Program-made: the position numbers and the translations under genes
Notes under the pieces: model-generated
Databases searched by the model: none
What the model saw: only the letters and a program-made list of their open reading frames with translations
Told to the model about the DNA's origin: nothing
DNA from: Acidobacteriota bacterium
GTDB lineage: Bacteria > Acidobacteriota > JAAYUB01 > JAMOQF01
Assembly (NCBI GenBank): GCA_027064125.1
Contig: JAMOQF010000168.1
Span: 1 to 34,459, forward strand
DNA: 34,459 bases
Direction: 5' to 3'
Shown: piece after piece, positions 1 to 8,685 of the stretch
Layout: each line of letters starts with the position of its first letter
How positions within the stretch are numbered: the first letter of the stretch is position 1

Positions 1-787
1 ATTCGCAATATTTTCTGGGAAAATTTCTAATCACCGGTTTAATTATTTTCTCCTCTATTTCTCTTTTCACTTCATCATCTATTAAATTTTCCCAGGCAAT
101 TGCCCCCATACCACCTGTATTGGGGCCCCTTTCTCCATCAAAAACCTTTTTATGGTCCCTTGAAGGCACAAAGGGGACAAAATTTTCCCCATCTGAGATT
201 ACCATATATGATAATTCCTTCCCTTCCAAAAACTCCTCCACCACAATTCTCTCACCTGCATCCTTAAATACTTTTCTCTCCATCATATCTAAAACAGTAG
301 AAATAGCACCCTTTTTATCATTTGAAATAACAACACCTTTACCAGCAGCAAGCCCATCACATTTCAAAACTACAGGAAAGGAAAATTTACCACCTTCAAT
401 ATCTGAAATCGCCCTTTTAGAAGAGTCATACACCTCAAATTTCGCAGTGGGAATGCCATATTCACTCATAAAATTTTTTGCAAAGATCTTACTACCTTCA
501 AGTTGAGATGCCACTTTTGATGGTCCAAAAATTTTTACCCCTCTATCTTCCATAAAATCCACAATTCCTTCAACAAGAGGATTTTCCGGACCAACAATAA
601 CAAGTTCTATACCCTTCCTTTTTATAAATTCATAAATCCTTTCAAACTCACTTAAATCCATCCTTTCACAAATTGCCTCTTCCATCCCATCATTTCCGGG
701 AATTGCAAAAACCTCACCACCATCTCTTTTAATTCCATATACAAGAGCATGTTCTCTACCTCCAGACCCCAGAATGAGAGTTCTCAT
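1..787 (-). CDS. purD: Phosphoribosylamine-glycine ligase (GAR synthetase), 3' part missing
   Basis: This ATP-grasp enzyme joins glycine to phosphoribosylamine in the second step of cytosolic purine synthesis. The minus-strand reading frame begins MRTLILGSGGREHA, the classic PurD N-terminus. It continues with IVGPENPLVEGIVD, then the ATP-grasp strand PVVLKCDGLAAGKGVVI, EEFLEGKELSYMVISDG and the conserved SRDHKKVFDGERGPNTGGMG. About 262 codons are inside the window, out of about 420-430 usual for the family, so the C-terminal third lies beyond the left edge. The ATG overlaps the ftsK stop as ATGA, and the SD-like GAGGAGGG sits within the end of ftsK, so the two are probably translationally coupled. 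I see no frame disruption. Identity is very secure. Confidence 0.96.
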   Translation of the reverse strand, partial: MRTLILGSGGREHALVYGIKRDGGEVFAIPGNDGMEEAICERMDLSEFERIYEFIKRKGIELVIVGPENPLVEGIVDFMEDRGVKIFGPSKVASQLEGSKIFAKNFMSEYGIPTAKFEVYDSSKRAISDIEGGKFSFPVVLKCDGLAAGKGVVISNDKKGAISTVLDMMERKVFKDAGERIVVEEFLEGKELSYMVISDGENFVPFVPSRDHKKVFDGERGPNTGGMGAIAWENLIDDEVKREIEEKIIKPVIRNFPRKYCE

Positions 788-3123
788 AAATTTCCCTCCT
801 CTTCATCCATTTTTTCAAAATAATCGGGGGGCAAAAGTACATCCCTCGGTTTTGACGCCGTTTCAGAGGGCCCAACAACACCCTCCCTTTCAAGCATATC
901 CATAATCCTTGCCGCCCTATTGTATCCTATACGAAAATGCCTTTGAATCAAAGAAGTGGACGCCTTTCTATTTGCCACAACAAACCTTTTAATCTTATCA
1001 TAAAGCGGATCCCCATCCTCAAAGGATTCCTTTACACCAAGGCCAAAGTTACCTCCTTTTCCATCATCTCCATAAGCCTCAACCTGAAAAACCTCATCCA
1101 TATAATCTGGAGGCCCTTTCATTTTCCAGAACTCACAGACAGCATTAACCTCATCACGACTTATGAAAGGACCATGTACCCTCATGGTTACAGAACTTGT
1201 TGCAGGTTTATAAAGCATATCCCCCTTCCCAAGTAACAGCTCTGCACCGCTGAAATCAAGTATTGTTCTGGAATCCATATTTGAAACAAGTTTAAAGGAT
1301 ATTCTTGCTGGAAAATTTGCCTTTATAACCCCGGTGATTACATCCACAGAGGGCCTTTGAGTCGCAATTATAATGTGAATACCTGCAGCCCTACCGGTTT
1401 GGGCTATTCTTTTCACAGCATCCACTATTGCCAGAGACAATTTCTTATTACTTGTCCCCTGTATTAAATCGGCATATTCATCTATTATAATTACCAGATA
1501 GGGCAATTTTTTAAAATTTTCTTCTCCATTTTCTAAAAATCTTGCAAGTTTTTCATTATACTCCTTAATATTCCTAACCTTAAATCTCCTCAACAACATG
1601 GTCCTCTCTTTAATTTCCTTAAGAGCCCAATTCAAGGCTGAACCAGCCCTATCGTGATCCAAAACCACTGGAACAAGCAGATGAGGAATATCCTCATAGG
1701 CACTCAATTCCACCCTTTTGGGATCAATTAAAATAAATCTCACATCTTCAGGAGTACTTTTATATAAAATGGAAACTATCATAGAATTGAGTCCCACACT
1801 TTTTCCAGAACCTGTGGAACCAGCAATCAATAGATGTGGCATCTGAGAAAGATCTTCCACAAAGGGAGTCCCATCAATTAATTTTCCAAGACCTATTGTC
1901 AAATTAGAAGGAGAATTCTTAAACTGGGGAGATTCCAGAATATCTCTCAACATTATAATCTCTCTTTTTTCATTGGGATATTCAATCCCTATGGTGCCTC
2001 TCCCGGGAATCCTTGAAATCCTTATGGATTCTGCAGCCAATCTTACCGAAAGATCCTCAGATAATTTATAAATATTTCTTACCCTCACCCCTTTAGCAGG
2101 TCTCAATTCAAAGGTAGTTACAACAGGTCCCCTGCTTATTCGCTCAATGGTTCCATCTACCTTAAATTCTCTTAATTTTTCAAGAAGATTTTCCCCCATC
2201 TTCCTCAATTTTTCCTCTTCTTCTTCATCCTTTAATTTATCCGATCCACTTTTCTTTAAAAGGGAAAGAGGTGGAAGATCTTTCTTTAAGTCAGATTGGG
2301 AAATATTTTTCAATCCACCTTTAAAGTAAGCATTCTCATCCACATTATTTTCTTCTATTTCAATGCCACCTTCCTCGGTTTCATCAGATGAAAGGGGAAC
2401 TTCTTCTATCCTACTCATTTCATCATTCCTTTTAAACCTTAACGAAAAATGGAATTTTCTATCTTCCACATCTTTAAAAGTATATGATTTATTATCATTG
2501 GTTCTCTTTTCCCCTCCTTCAAAGACTCCACTTTCATTAAAATTGGCGGAAATTTCCTTTCTTTTTCTGAAAAAATCCTTAATAAAGGAAAACACCCTCC
2601 TAAAAAAGTCAAGTAAAAATGAAAATCTAAAAAGAAGAAAAAATGAAGAAATTAAAAAAGTGAAAAGGAGTAAAAAGGTACCAACTTTATTGAAAAAGGG
2701 AAGAAGAAAATGGTATAAAGAGTAACCAATAATTCCACCATTTAAAAAATTTTCGCTAAATCTAATTGAAAAAAATTCAAGCAAAGAGGATAGAGAAAGA
2801 GTAAAAATTAAGAATCCCATCAAAAAAGGATAAATAGGGAATTCACTTTCATCCCTTCTTAAAAATAAAACATATATTCCACTTACCAATAAAAGTAAAG
2901 GGAAAAGAAAGGAAACATATCCAAAATATAGAAACAGGAATGAAGAAAGGTATGATCCCACTATTCCACATAAATTGTGGATCACTGGATTTTTAGAAAA
3001 GGTAATCAAGGACACATCTTGCGCATCAAATGAAATGAGAGATAAAAAGAAAAAAAGGGATAGAAAAAATAAAAAAATACCTAAAATATATCTAAAAACT
3101 TTACCACCCACATTTCTTCCCAT
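784..3123 (-). CDS. ftsK: DNA translocase FtsK/SpoIIIE family
   Basis: Septal hexameric motor that pumps chromosomal DNA during division and helps dimer resolution. The 779 residues show the full family architecture. A 4TM membrane domain covers about residues 10-166 (very Phe/Leu rich). A charged linker follows to about 300. The alpha/beta RecA-like motor has Walker A AGSTGSGKS near residues 433-441 and Walker B YLVIIIDEYADL near 540-550. The winged-helix gamma domain at about 700-762 (RKASTSLIQRHFRIGYNRAARIMDMLE) reads the orienting KOPS-type sequences. The linker is short compared with E. coli FtsK and more like SpoIIIE or SftA. The start ATG is preceded by GGGGGAG at good spacing. It is the first gene of a two-gene unit with purD. 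No recombinase is visible nearby. Confidence 0.96.
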   Translation of the reverse strand: MGRNVGGKVFRYILGIFLFFLSLFFFLSLISFDAQDVSLITFSKNPVIHNLCGIVGSYLSSFLFLYFGYVSFLFPLLLLVSGIYVLFLRRDESEFPIYPFLMGFLIFTLSLSSLLEFFSIRFSENFLNGGIIGYSLYHFLLPFFNKVGTFLLLFTFLISSFFLLFRFSFLLDFFRRVFSFIKDFFRKRKEISANFNESGVFEGGEKRTNDNKSYTFKDVEDRKFHFSLRFKRNDEMSRIEEVPLSSDETEEGGIEIEENNVDENAYFKGGLKNISQSDLKKDLPPLSLLKKSGSDKLKDEEEEEKLRKMGENLLEKLREFKVDGTIERISRGPVVTTFELRPAKGVRVRNIYKLSEDLSVRLAAESIRISRIPGRGTIGIEYPNEKREIIMLRDILESPQFKNSPSNLTIGLGKLIDGTPFVEDLSQMPHLLIAGSTGSGKSVGLNSMIVSILYKSTPEDVRFILIDPKRVELSAYEDIPHLLVPVVLDHDRAGSALNWALKEIKERTMLLRRFKVRNIKEYNEKLARFLENGEENFKKLPYLVIIIDEYADLIQGTSNKKLSLAIVDAVKRIAQTGRAAGIHIIIATQRPSVDVITGVIKANFPARISFKLVSNMDSRTILDFSGAELLLGKGDMLYKPATSSVTMRVHGPFISRDEVNAVCEFWKMKGPPDYMDEVFQVEAYGDDGKGGNFGLGVKESFEDGDPLYDKIKRFVVANRKASTSLIQRHFRIGYNRAARIMDMLEREGVVGPSETASKPRDVLLPPDYFEKMDEEEGNL

Positions 3124-3179
3124 TACTCCCCCTGCCCCTGAATTTACTATTGAAGATTTAATTTTACCACAAAAAAATT

Positions 3180-3209
3180 ATTATATCCCCTTCATTAAAA
3201 GTTTTTCAA
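3180..3209 (-). promoter_or_regulatory. Probable sigma-70-type promoter for ftsK-purD
   Basis: Reading on the minus strand, TTGAAA (3209-3204, five of six matches to the -35 consensus) is followed after 18 nt by a perfect TATAAT (3185-3180). It lies about 60 nt upstream of the ftsK ATG. The assignment is by consensus matching only. Confidence 0.5.
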
Positions 3210-3262
3210 AAAAAGTTTTTTATTATAAAATATAGTTTAAAATCACCTTTAGGATAACTGTC

Positions 3263-3712
3263 ATGAAAAAAAAGGTCAGGAAAAAGTATATAGTAAACAA
3301 AAAAGCCCAGTATACATTCATAACAATTTTATTCCTCTGGTTCATAACCACAACCGCTTTAATAAGTTATTTCATAATGTTTAACATAGGCACTTTAAAA
3401 AAATTTCTCCCTGACAATCCCGACTCCGTAAAAATGATATCTGATTTTTCCATGAGAAGCTGGATGGTTTTTGGAGTTTATCTACTATCCTTTTTACTTC
3501 TTACAATCATACTTGGCTATTACACTTCAAACAGGGTCTTTGGCCCAATATACAGGCTCAACATTCACATAAATGAAAATCTTGAAAATAAAAGTCTTGA
3601 GCCTGTTCAATTCAGAAAAAATGACGAATTTCAATTTCTGGCACATACCTACAATGAACTCATAGAAAATGTGAAACTGATAGACAATGACAATCCATCA
3701 CAAAAAGATTAA
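3263..3712 (+). CDS. Small two-TM membrane protein with HAMP-like C-terminus
   Basis: The 149 residues hold two predicted membrane helices (about 18-40 and 68-90). A short extracytoplasmic loop lies between them and carries LKKFLPDNPDSVKMISDFSM. The C-terminal segment of about 55 residues (FGPIYRLNIHINENLENKSL, then RKNDEFQFLAHTYNELIENV) has the Pro-containing first helix and DEF...L..YNEL second helix of a HAMP linker. The protein stops there: no kinase, methyl-accepting or cyclase output domain follows, which is unusual because HAMP normally connects to an effector. Its 3' end overlaps the next gene, for a peptide-binding protein, by 26 nt, so the two are probably made together. I infer an envelope-sensing or scaffold role. 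The exact function is unknown. AGGA lies 9 nt before the ATG. Confidence 0.7.
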   Translation: MKKKVRKKYIVNKKAQYTFITILFLWFITTTALISYFIMFNIGTLKKFLPDNPDSVKMISDFSMRSWMVFGVYLLSFLLLTIILGYYTSNRVFGPIYRLNIHINENLENKSLEPVQFRKNDEFQFLAHTYNELIENVKLIDNDNPSQKD

Positions 3713-5195
3713 TTCCAAAGTTTTCATATTTTTATTTTTTTTACTTCTTTTTTCATACATCTATTCAAGGTCAGACACCCTTATAGTTGCAATTGATGGA
3801 AATCCAGTATCCTTAGACCCAAGAATTGGATACACACAGGTATCTGAACACGTATATGGTCTTATCTTTAATTCCCTTGTTAAATATGACAAAAATTTAA
3901 ATATTGTTCCAGATCTTGCAGAAAAATGGGAAATAGAAGGATATAAAAAATTTACCTTTTATCTCAAAAAGGGTGTTAAATTCCAGGATGGCAGAGAACT
4001 CACCTCAAAAGATGTTGCATACACCTTTTTATCCCTTATGGATAAAAATTTCATAAGCATAAAAAAAAGAAGTGTGGAAAATATCGAAAAAATTGTTCCA
4101 CAGGGAAAATATAAAATAACATTTTTCCTTAAAAAACCTGATTTTAATTTTCTCTCAAAGGTAATATCGCCAGGAATAGGAATTGTGGAATATGGCTCCC
4201 CAAAAGATGTATCTAAAAGCCCAATTGGAACAGGTCCCTTTAAACTCATAAATTACAAATATGGAGAACGGATAGTTCTTGAAAGAAATGAAGATTACTT
4301 TGGGGAAAAACCAAAGATAAAGAAATTAATACTTAAAATAATTCCAGACGAATCCACAATAGCACTTGAACTCAGAAAGGGAAGTGTTGACTGTACAATA
4401 AATACCCTTTCTCCAGATACAATTTATGAGATTAAAAAGGAAAAAACTCTTCAAATTAAAGTGGAAAGGGGCACAAACTATCAATATATCGGCCTTAACA
4501 TGGAGGATAAATATCTAAAAAATAAAGACGTCAGAAAAGCCATAGCCTATGGTCTTAATTTAGATGAAATTATAAAATATCTCTACAGGGGCTATGTAAA
4601 AAGGGCATATACAATCCTTCCACCGCAACATCCCTTCTATTCAGATAAAGTAATAAAGTATAACTACAATCCACAACTTGCCAAAAAATTTTTAAAAAAA
4701 GCCCACTTAAAAAAGATAACACTTGAGTATAAGGCATCTACAAATTTAAAATACCTACAGCAGGCACAGGTTTTTCAATATCAACTAAAAAAAATTGGAA
4801 TAAATTTAAAAATTACTTCCTTTGAATTTGCAACGGTTATATCTGACATAATAAATGGAAACTTTCAAATGTATAGTCTCATGTGGATAGGGGCAAACTT
4901 AACAGATGATTTTTTCTACGACCTATTTTACAGCAAAAACACACCTCCAAATGGGTACAATAGGGGTAGATTTTCAAATAAAGAAATGGATATTCTCCTC
5001 TTAAACCTTCAAAATTGTCTGAATGTGAGAAAAAGAAAAAAGATAGATGAAAAGATTCAATATTTAATCTCCGATGAACTACCCTATATAAGTCTCTGGT
5101 ATGTGGACACCATATTCGTAGGGAAAAGAGATTTAAAGGATATAGAACTCGACCCCACAGGAAGTTTATCATTTTTGACTGTTATTCACCGCTAA
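3687..5195 (+). CDS. Exported ABC-type peptide/nickel solute-binding protein (SBP_bac_5 family)
   Basis: A 502-residue extracytoplasmic solute-binding protein of the DppA/OppA class, which captures oligopeptides or similar ligands for an ABC importer. A hydrophobic signal sequence (VFIFLFFLLLFSYIYS, about residues 12-27) is followed by the family opening TLIVAIDGNPVSLDPRIGYT. Further family blocks are LVKYDKNLNIVPDLAEKWEI, YTFYLKKGVKFQDGRELTSKDV-like residues, SPIGTGPFKLINYKYGERIVLERNEDYF and the C-terminal half with DVRKAIAYGLNLDEI. There is no lipobox Cys, so it should be periplasmic or signal-peptidase cleaved. No permease or ATPase genes lie beside it, so it is an orphan binding protein here. 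It overlaps the upstream HAMP-like gene by 26 nt. It ends 14 bp inside the convergent usp gene. Ligand specificity cannot be told. Confidence 0.9.
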   Translation: MTIHHKKINSKVFIFLFFLLLFSYIYSRSDTLIVAIDGNPVSLDPRIGYTQVSEHVYGLIFNSLVKYDKNLNIVPDLAEKWEIEGYKKFTFYLKKGVKFQDGRELTSKDVAYTFLSLMDKNFISIKKRSVENIEKIVPQGKYKITFFLKKPDFNFLSKVISPGIGIVEYGSPKDVSKSPIGTGPFKLINYKYGERIVLERNEDYFGEKPKIKKLILKIIPDESTIALELRKGSVDCTINTLSPDTIYEIKKEKTLQIKVERGTNYQYIGLNMEDKYLKNKDVRKAIAYGLNLDEIIKYLYRGYVKRAYTILPPQHPFYSDKVIKYNYNPQLAKKFLKKAHLKKITLEYKASTNLKYLQQAQVFQYQLKKIGINLKITSFEFATVISDIINGNFQMYSLMWIGANLTDDFFYDLFYSKNTPPNGYNRGRFSNKEMDILLLNLQNCLNVRKRKKIDEKIQYLISDELPYISLWYVDTIFVGKRDLKDIELDPTGSLSFLTVIHR

Positions 5196-5676
5196 CCTCT
5201 TTTTTTATCTCATCGAGACTTAACTCATATCTACTAAAGTGCTTTTTCATCTCCTCAGGCAACCTCATTATCATAACAGGACATGGTGCATTCTTAACAA
5301 CTTCAGATGTAGTTCTACCCAGAGTTTTTTCCCCCTTACAGGAGGGTCTGTGGGCTGAAATCATAATCAAATCAATTTCATTTTGAAGGGCATAATCTAT
5401 TATCCCCTTAGATGGGGACTCACTTTTTATGTGAACTTTTATTAAATTCAGGTCATCAAGGGCATTTTTCTGAACCGAATACTCCGGATTGTCTTTTATT
5501 ATATTGAAAAACTCATTTAAAACATCAAACCCTTTAGAAAGATCATCCTCCACAATAACATTTAAGAGATGAAGAGAAGCATTTGCCCTATTTGCAAACA
5601 TAATTGCGTATTCCAGCAAATCTACAGAATAATCGGTAAAATCTATTGGATATAAAATCTTTTTTATTATTTTCAT
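5182..5676 (-). CDS. Universal stress protein, UspA family
   Basis: Cytosolic nucleotide-binding protein of the UspA fold (single domain, 164 residues). It starts KIIKKILYPIDFTDYSVDLLEYAIMFA, the typical beta-1/alpha-1 signature in which the Asp contacts adenine. It ends with GRTTSEVVKNAPCPVMIMR, which matches the G-x9-G(S/T)-x-V..PV ATP-loop region. The first G of the classic GxxG is replaced within KGEKTLGRTT, so ATP binding is probable but not certain. ATG at 5676 is chosen because AAGGAG lies 5 nt before it; an in-frame TTG directly upstream is a poorer start. The gene converges on and overlaps the binding-protein gene by 14 bp. A perfect TATAAT (minus strand, 5710-5705) lies about 30 nt upstream, without a clear -35. 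Confidence 0.87.
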   Translation of the reverse strand: MKIIKKILYPIDFTDYSVDLLEYAIMFANRANASLHLLNVIVEDDLSKGFDVLNEFFNIIKDNPEYSVQKNALDDLNLIKVHIKSESPSKGIIDYALQNEIDLIMISAHRPSCKGEKTLGRTTSEVVKNAPCPVMIMRLPEEMKKHFSRYELSLDEIKKEVSGE

Positions 5677-5755
5677 CAAATCTCCTTAAAATTTTGTAAA
5701 GAATATTATAAAATTAATTTTAGTTATTTTAAATTAATTATTTTTGGAAAAGGTT

Positions 5756-6652
5756 ATGTCAATTTTAGATACAATTTTTAGTATTGAGCCATCAAAATAT
5801 GACTATCCCACACTTCCCCTTGAAGATCCATTAATTTCTGGTATCAGGAAAAAGCTACATCTTGAATTGCCAATTGAGACAAAAGAGGGCTATTACCTAA
5901 TAAACAACCAGTTAAAAATGGTAAATGAAGGGGAGGCAGGAGAGAAAATAGAAAAGATCTTAAAAGAGAGGGCAAATACTCTAAGGTTTTTAATAGATAA
6001 GATGCTTGAAAGTGCCATTTTGAATTCTTCAATTTTTGAATCCAACAGTTATTTCATCATACAAAATGGTCATCTGGTAATAGGAAGGATTAAGAGATTC
6101 TTCAAAAGCGAAGACATCTTTGAAATAAAATTTTACACCATATCTGAAAGCGAATTAAAAATCCACTACACTGACAAAATATACATAGGCGGCACCTTTT
6201 TGAACCTTCAATTTCCACATCTTCCATACGGCGGTTTAAATTTCTACATCGATTCCCTTTACGATCAAATTGAAACACTGAATTTCAAATCCAGGACAAA
6301 ATTAAAAAATAAGAAAAGATATGAAGGAACCTTTCTTCTCGAAATAAGGGAACTCGTTGAAGAAACAGTTAGTAGATCTCTAAATATACTATCACAACTC
6401 CCTTCTAAATTAAAAATTAAAAGGATATCTGAAAAGGAAACTGTGAGACGCCTCAATCTTTTGAGAGAAATGAAGCACTACCTTCTTGAACTTGCAGATG
6501 AAATTGGAGAATTTGAAAATGTTTTAAGAAATGACAAAGAGGAAAATTTCGCAAGATATGTAACGAAATTTAAAAAGGACGTTAAAAACACCATAAACTA
6601 CCTAAATTTCTACTATATAAGTCCTCTATCAATAAAACTCAGAAAAAAATAG
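5756..6652 (+). CDS. Unrecognised 298-residue cytoplasmic protein
   Basis: I do not recognise this family. The protein has no signal peptide or membrane helix. It opens MSILDTIFSIEPSKYDYPTL. A predicted beta-rich middle (about 95-175, SYFIIQNGHLVIGRIKRFF and following alternating strands) is followed by a helical, Lys/Glu-rich C-terminal half (about 190-298). An aromatic segment, TFLNLQFPHLPYGGLNFYID, sits near the centre. The ATG at 5756 has a weak GGA 7 nt upstream. A TTG at 5744 would add four residues but has no ribosome-binding site. The gene is alone on the plus strand, divergent from usp and convergent with murB, whose stop is only 4 nt away. Coding character is good (codon usage like neighbours, no rival frame). 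Confidence 0.72.
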   Translation: MSILDTIFSIEPSKYDYPTLPLEDPLISGIRKKLHLELPIETKEGYYLINNQLKMVNEGEAGEKIEKILKERANTLRFLIDKMLESAILNSSIFESNSYFIIQNGHLVIGRIKRFFKSEDIFEIKFYTISESELKIHYTDKIYIGGTFLNLQFPHLPYGGLNFYIDSLYDQIETLNFKSRTKLKNKKRYEGTFLLEIRELVEETVSRSLNILSQLPSKLKIKRISEKETVRRLNLLREMKHYLLELADEIGEFENVLRNDKEENFARYVTKFKKDVKNTINYLNFYYISPLSIKLRKK

Positions 6653-6656
6653 AAAG

Positions 6657-7547
6657 TTATTTAAATCCCAGAAAACCAATTTCTTCCTCAAGGGAAAACT
6701 TAAACTTTTTATAAACCACATCCTTGGCCATGTTAATTAAATATAAAACATCTTCTGCTCTTCCATTGTCAAAGTTTACTATGAAATTTGCGTGTTTTTC
6801 AAAAAATTTCACCCCACCTCTTTTCACTCCCTTTAAACCAACCCTTTCAAGAATTACTCCCGTGGGCTCTCCAAATTCACGGTTGTTCTTAAAAATACAA
6901 CCGGCATTGGGATATAAAAATTGCCCCTTTAATTCCCTATCTTTTATAAAATGGTTCATCTTTTCAAAAATTTTTTTCTTCTTCCCTATCTTTAAAGAAA
7001 ATCTGACCTCAAAGATAAAAAGATTTACATTCCTCTGAAAAATGGTTTTCTTATATCCCAAAAAAATTTCATCCCTCTTTAAAACTTTCACATCCTTTTT
7101 AAAAGTATCAAAGGCCACAACTTCACTTACCACATCAGAAAATTCCTTTCCATAACACCTTGCATTCATAAATGTTGCCCCACCAACTGTTCCTGGAAGC
7201 CCATAAAATTCCTCAAGGCCAGAAAATCCATTTCCAGCCGAAAAAATTACAAGATCTTTAACTGAAGATCCCGCACCTACATTTAAGGAAATCCCACCCT
7301 CCTTTGAGGATGAAACTGAAATTTCATTTAACCTTCCAGTATAAACAACCACACCTCTGAAACCATCATCGGAAACCAAGATATTGGAGCCCCCACCTAA
7401 AACAAAAAAGGGAAGTTTTTCACCATGGATAAATTCAAAACAGCCCTTTAATTCTTCCAAATCAGAAGGAGAAAAAAAATAATCAGCCCTTCCTCCTATC
7501 TTAAAAGTTGTATAATCCTTTAAAGATACATCTTTCTCAAAAACCAA
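6657..7547 (-). CDS. murB: UDP-N-acetylenolpyruvoylglucosamine reductase
   Basis: FAD/NADPH enzyme that makes UDP-MurNAc in the second committed step of peptidoglycan synthesis. The 296 residues show the FAD-binding segment FFVLGGGSNILVSDDGFRG (about 47-65), GLPGTVGGATFMNARCYG (117-133), YPNAGCIFKNN (212-222) and the C-terminal EEEIGFLG. Compared with the E. coli active site (Arg159, Ser229, Glu325), Glu is kept (Glu289). The catalytic Ser position is Cys217, and the Arg of the usual GYR motif is Lys166 (GYKKTIF). I checked both codons in the DNA (TGT, AAG). The start is TTG, supported by AAGGGG 7 nt upstream; no nearby ATG fits. It follows the Memo-family gene after 27 nt and is likely cotranscribed with it. 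Confidence 0.93.
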   Translation of the reverse strand: MVFEKDVSLKDYTTFKIGGRADYFFSPSDLEELKGCFEFIHGEKLPFFVLGGGSNILVSDDGFRGVVVYTGRLNEISVSSSKEGGISLNVGAGSSVKDLVIFSAGNGFSGLEEFYGLPGTVGGATFMNARCYGKEFSDVVSEVVAFDTFKKDVKVLKRDEIFLGYKKTIFQRNVNLFIFEVRFSLKIGKKKKIFEKMNHFIKDRELKGQFLYPNAGCIFKNNREFGEPTGVILERVGLKGVKRGGVKFFEKHANFIVNFDNGRAEDVLYLINMAKDVVYKKFKFSLEEEIGFLGFK

Positions 7548-7574
7548 CTATAATCCCCTTTAAAACAAAAAAAA

Positions 7575-8654
7575 TTACTTATATCCAATGGCAGTATATC
7601 CCACCCAGTGGTGCAGATTACAGATTGCAGTTAAACCTATTCCAACATTTTCATCCAGAAGTTTTCCAAAGGTATAACTATCACCATATCTCAAAAAATA
7701 GCCTCTCAGTGGTTTCCCTTCCAATTTTTCTTTAATTAGATTCACACATCTCAGCCCATAGGGAATGGAAAAACAGCCACACCAGGTAATTTTATAGGGC
7801 CAGGAAACATCGTTGCTCCATACCTTCTCTGTAAATCTCTCCATATTTTTATCTGAAATCACCCCGGATAAAATACTTTGAGAGATAAAAATGTCATCCT
7901 TTACAGCCCTTTCATGCCCATAGTAGCAACAACCATAGGGAGCATAGTGATGCTTTCCCCACTCCCAATCCCCATAGTGCACACAGTCAGCGGATGAAAC
8001 AAAGGCTATATCTCTTCCCAATTTCCAGTGATTTCTCTTGATTAAATCTACAAAAATCTGAGATAGTTTCTCACTTGAAGATACCAGATCTTTATAGTTT
8101 AAAACCGGTACATATATGGGTAAAATATCCACATCCCTGTTATAGTATTGGATAAAGGGCAAAAGTGCTTCAATTGAGTGTTCTCCCTTTACCACAGGAT
8201 TATTTATGACATAAAAATCCTTTCCCAATCTCTTCTCTATCTCTTCCCTTAAGGGTGAAACCTTTATATTTCCATATACACCATAATAATATGGAAAGGT
8301 CCCAAAAATTAGTTTCTTTGTAAGGTGTTTTCTTCTTGCTGAATGGGTCACACCAAAAATTACAACGGTTTTAGCCCTTAAATTTCTCAAGATATTGTAG
8401 TAAACCCTTCCCGCATACAGGTGATCATCGTGGGGACATATCCCGTAAATCCATCTCACATCTGAATTTAAGCCATAACTTTTCAACTTCTCATCAAGTC
8501 CCTTTTTCTCAAGTTCTTCAGCCTTTTTTATTATTTTTTCTATCTGAAAATCCTTATAACAAAAACCCACCCTATCAACAGGATATCTTACCTGAGAAAA
8601 ATTAAAGGATAAGAAAAGCAAAATGGAAAAAAGAAAGATTATTAATCTTTTCAT
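7575..8654 (-). CDS. Exported Memo-family protein (AmmeMemoRadiSam protein B-like)
   Basis: Member of the MEMO1/class III extradiol-dioxygenase-like fold. The 359 residues begin with a clear signal peptide (KRLIIFLFSILLFLSFNFS), so this version should act outside the cytoplasm. Conserved blocks are CPHDDHLYAG, FGVTHSARR, KGEHSIEALLPFIQ, SSADCVHYG and TWCGCFSIPYG. Set against human MEMO1, the three metal ligands (His49, His81, Cys244) correspond to His75, His104 and Cys292. The acidic/His pair of SSDFCHWG corresponds to Asp223 and His226. There is a Tyr/His/Cys-rich insertion at about 229-247 after that motif. The usual partners (AMMECR1 protein A and the radical-SAM protein) are not in the window. 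SD-like GAGAGG precedes the ATG. murB follows after 27 nt. Biochemical function is not established for this family in bacteria. Confidence 0.88.
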   Translation of the reverse strand: MKRLIIFLFSILLFLSFNFSQVRYPVDRVGFCYKDFQIEKIIKKAEELEKKGLDEKLKSYGLNSDVRWIYGICPHDDHLYAGRVYYNILRNLRAKTVVIFGVTHSARRKHLTKKLIFGTFPYYYGVYGNIKVSPLREEIEKRLGKDFYVINNPVVKGEHSIEALLPFIQYYNRDVDILPIYVPVLNYKDLVSSSEKLSQIFVDLIKRNHWKLGRDIAFVSSADCVHYGDWEWGKHHYAPYGCCYYGHERAVKDDIFISQSILSGVISDKNMERFTEKVWSNDVSWPYKITWCGCFSIPYGLRCVNLIKEKLEGKPLRGYFLRYGDSYTFGKLLDENVGIGLTAICNLHHWVGYTAIGYK

Positions 8655-8685
8655 GATTTCCTCTCTCCAGAATTTCTAAAATAGA

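Noticed and set aside
120-506. A 128-codon plus-strand frame at the left end
   Set aside because: It is antisense to purD, whose minus-strand translation shows all conserved motifs; the plus frame is a shadow.
3213-3262. A promoter for the HAMP-like gene in the AT-rich stretch before it
   Set aside because: TATAAA-like hexamers are present but no -35 at proper spacing; the sequence is too AT-rich to decide.
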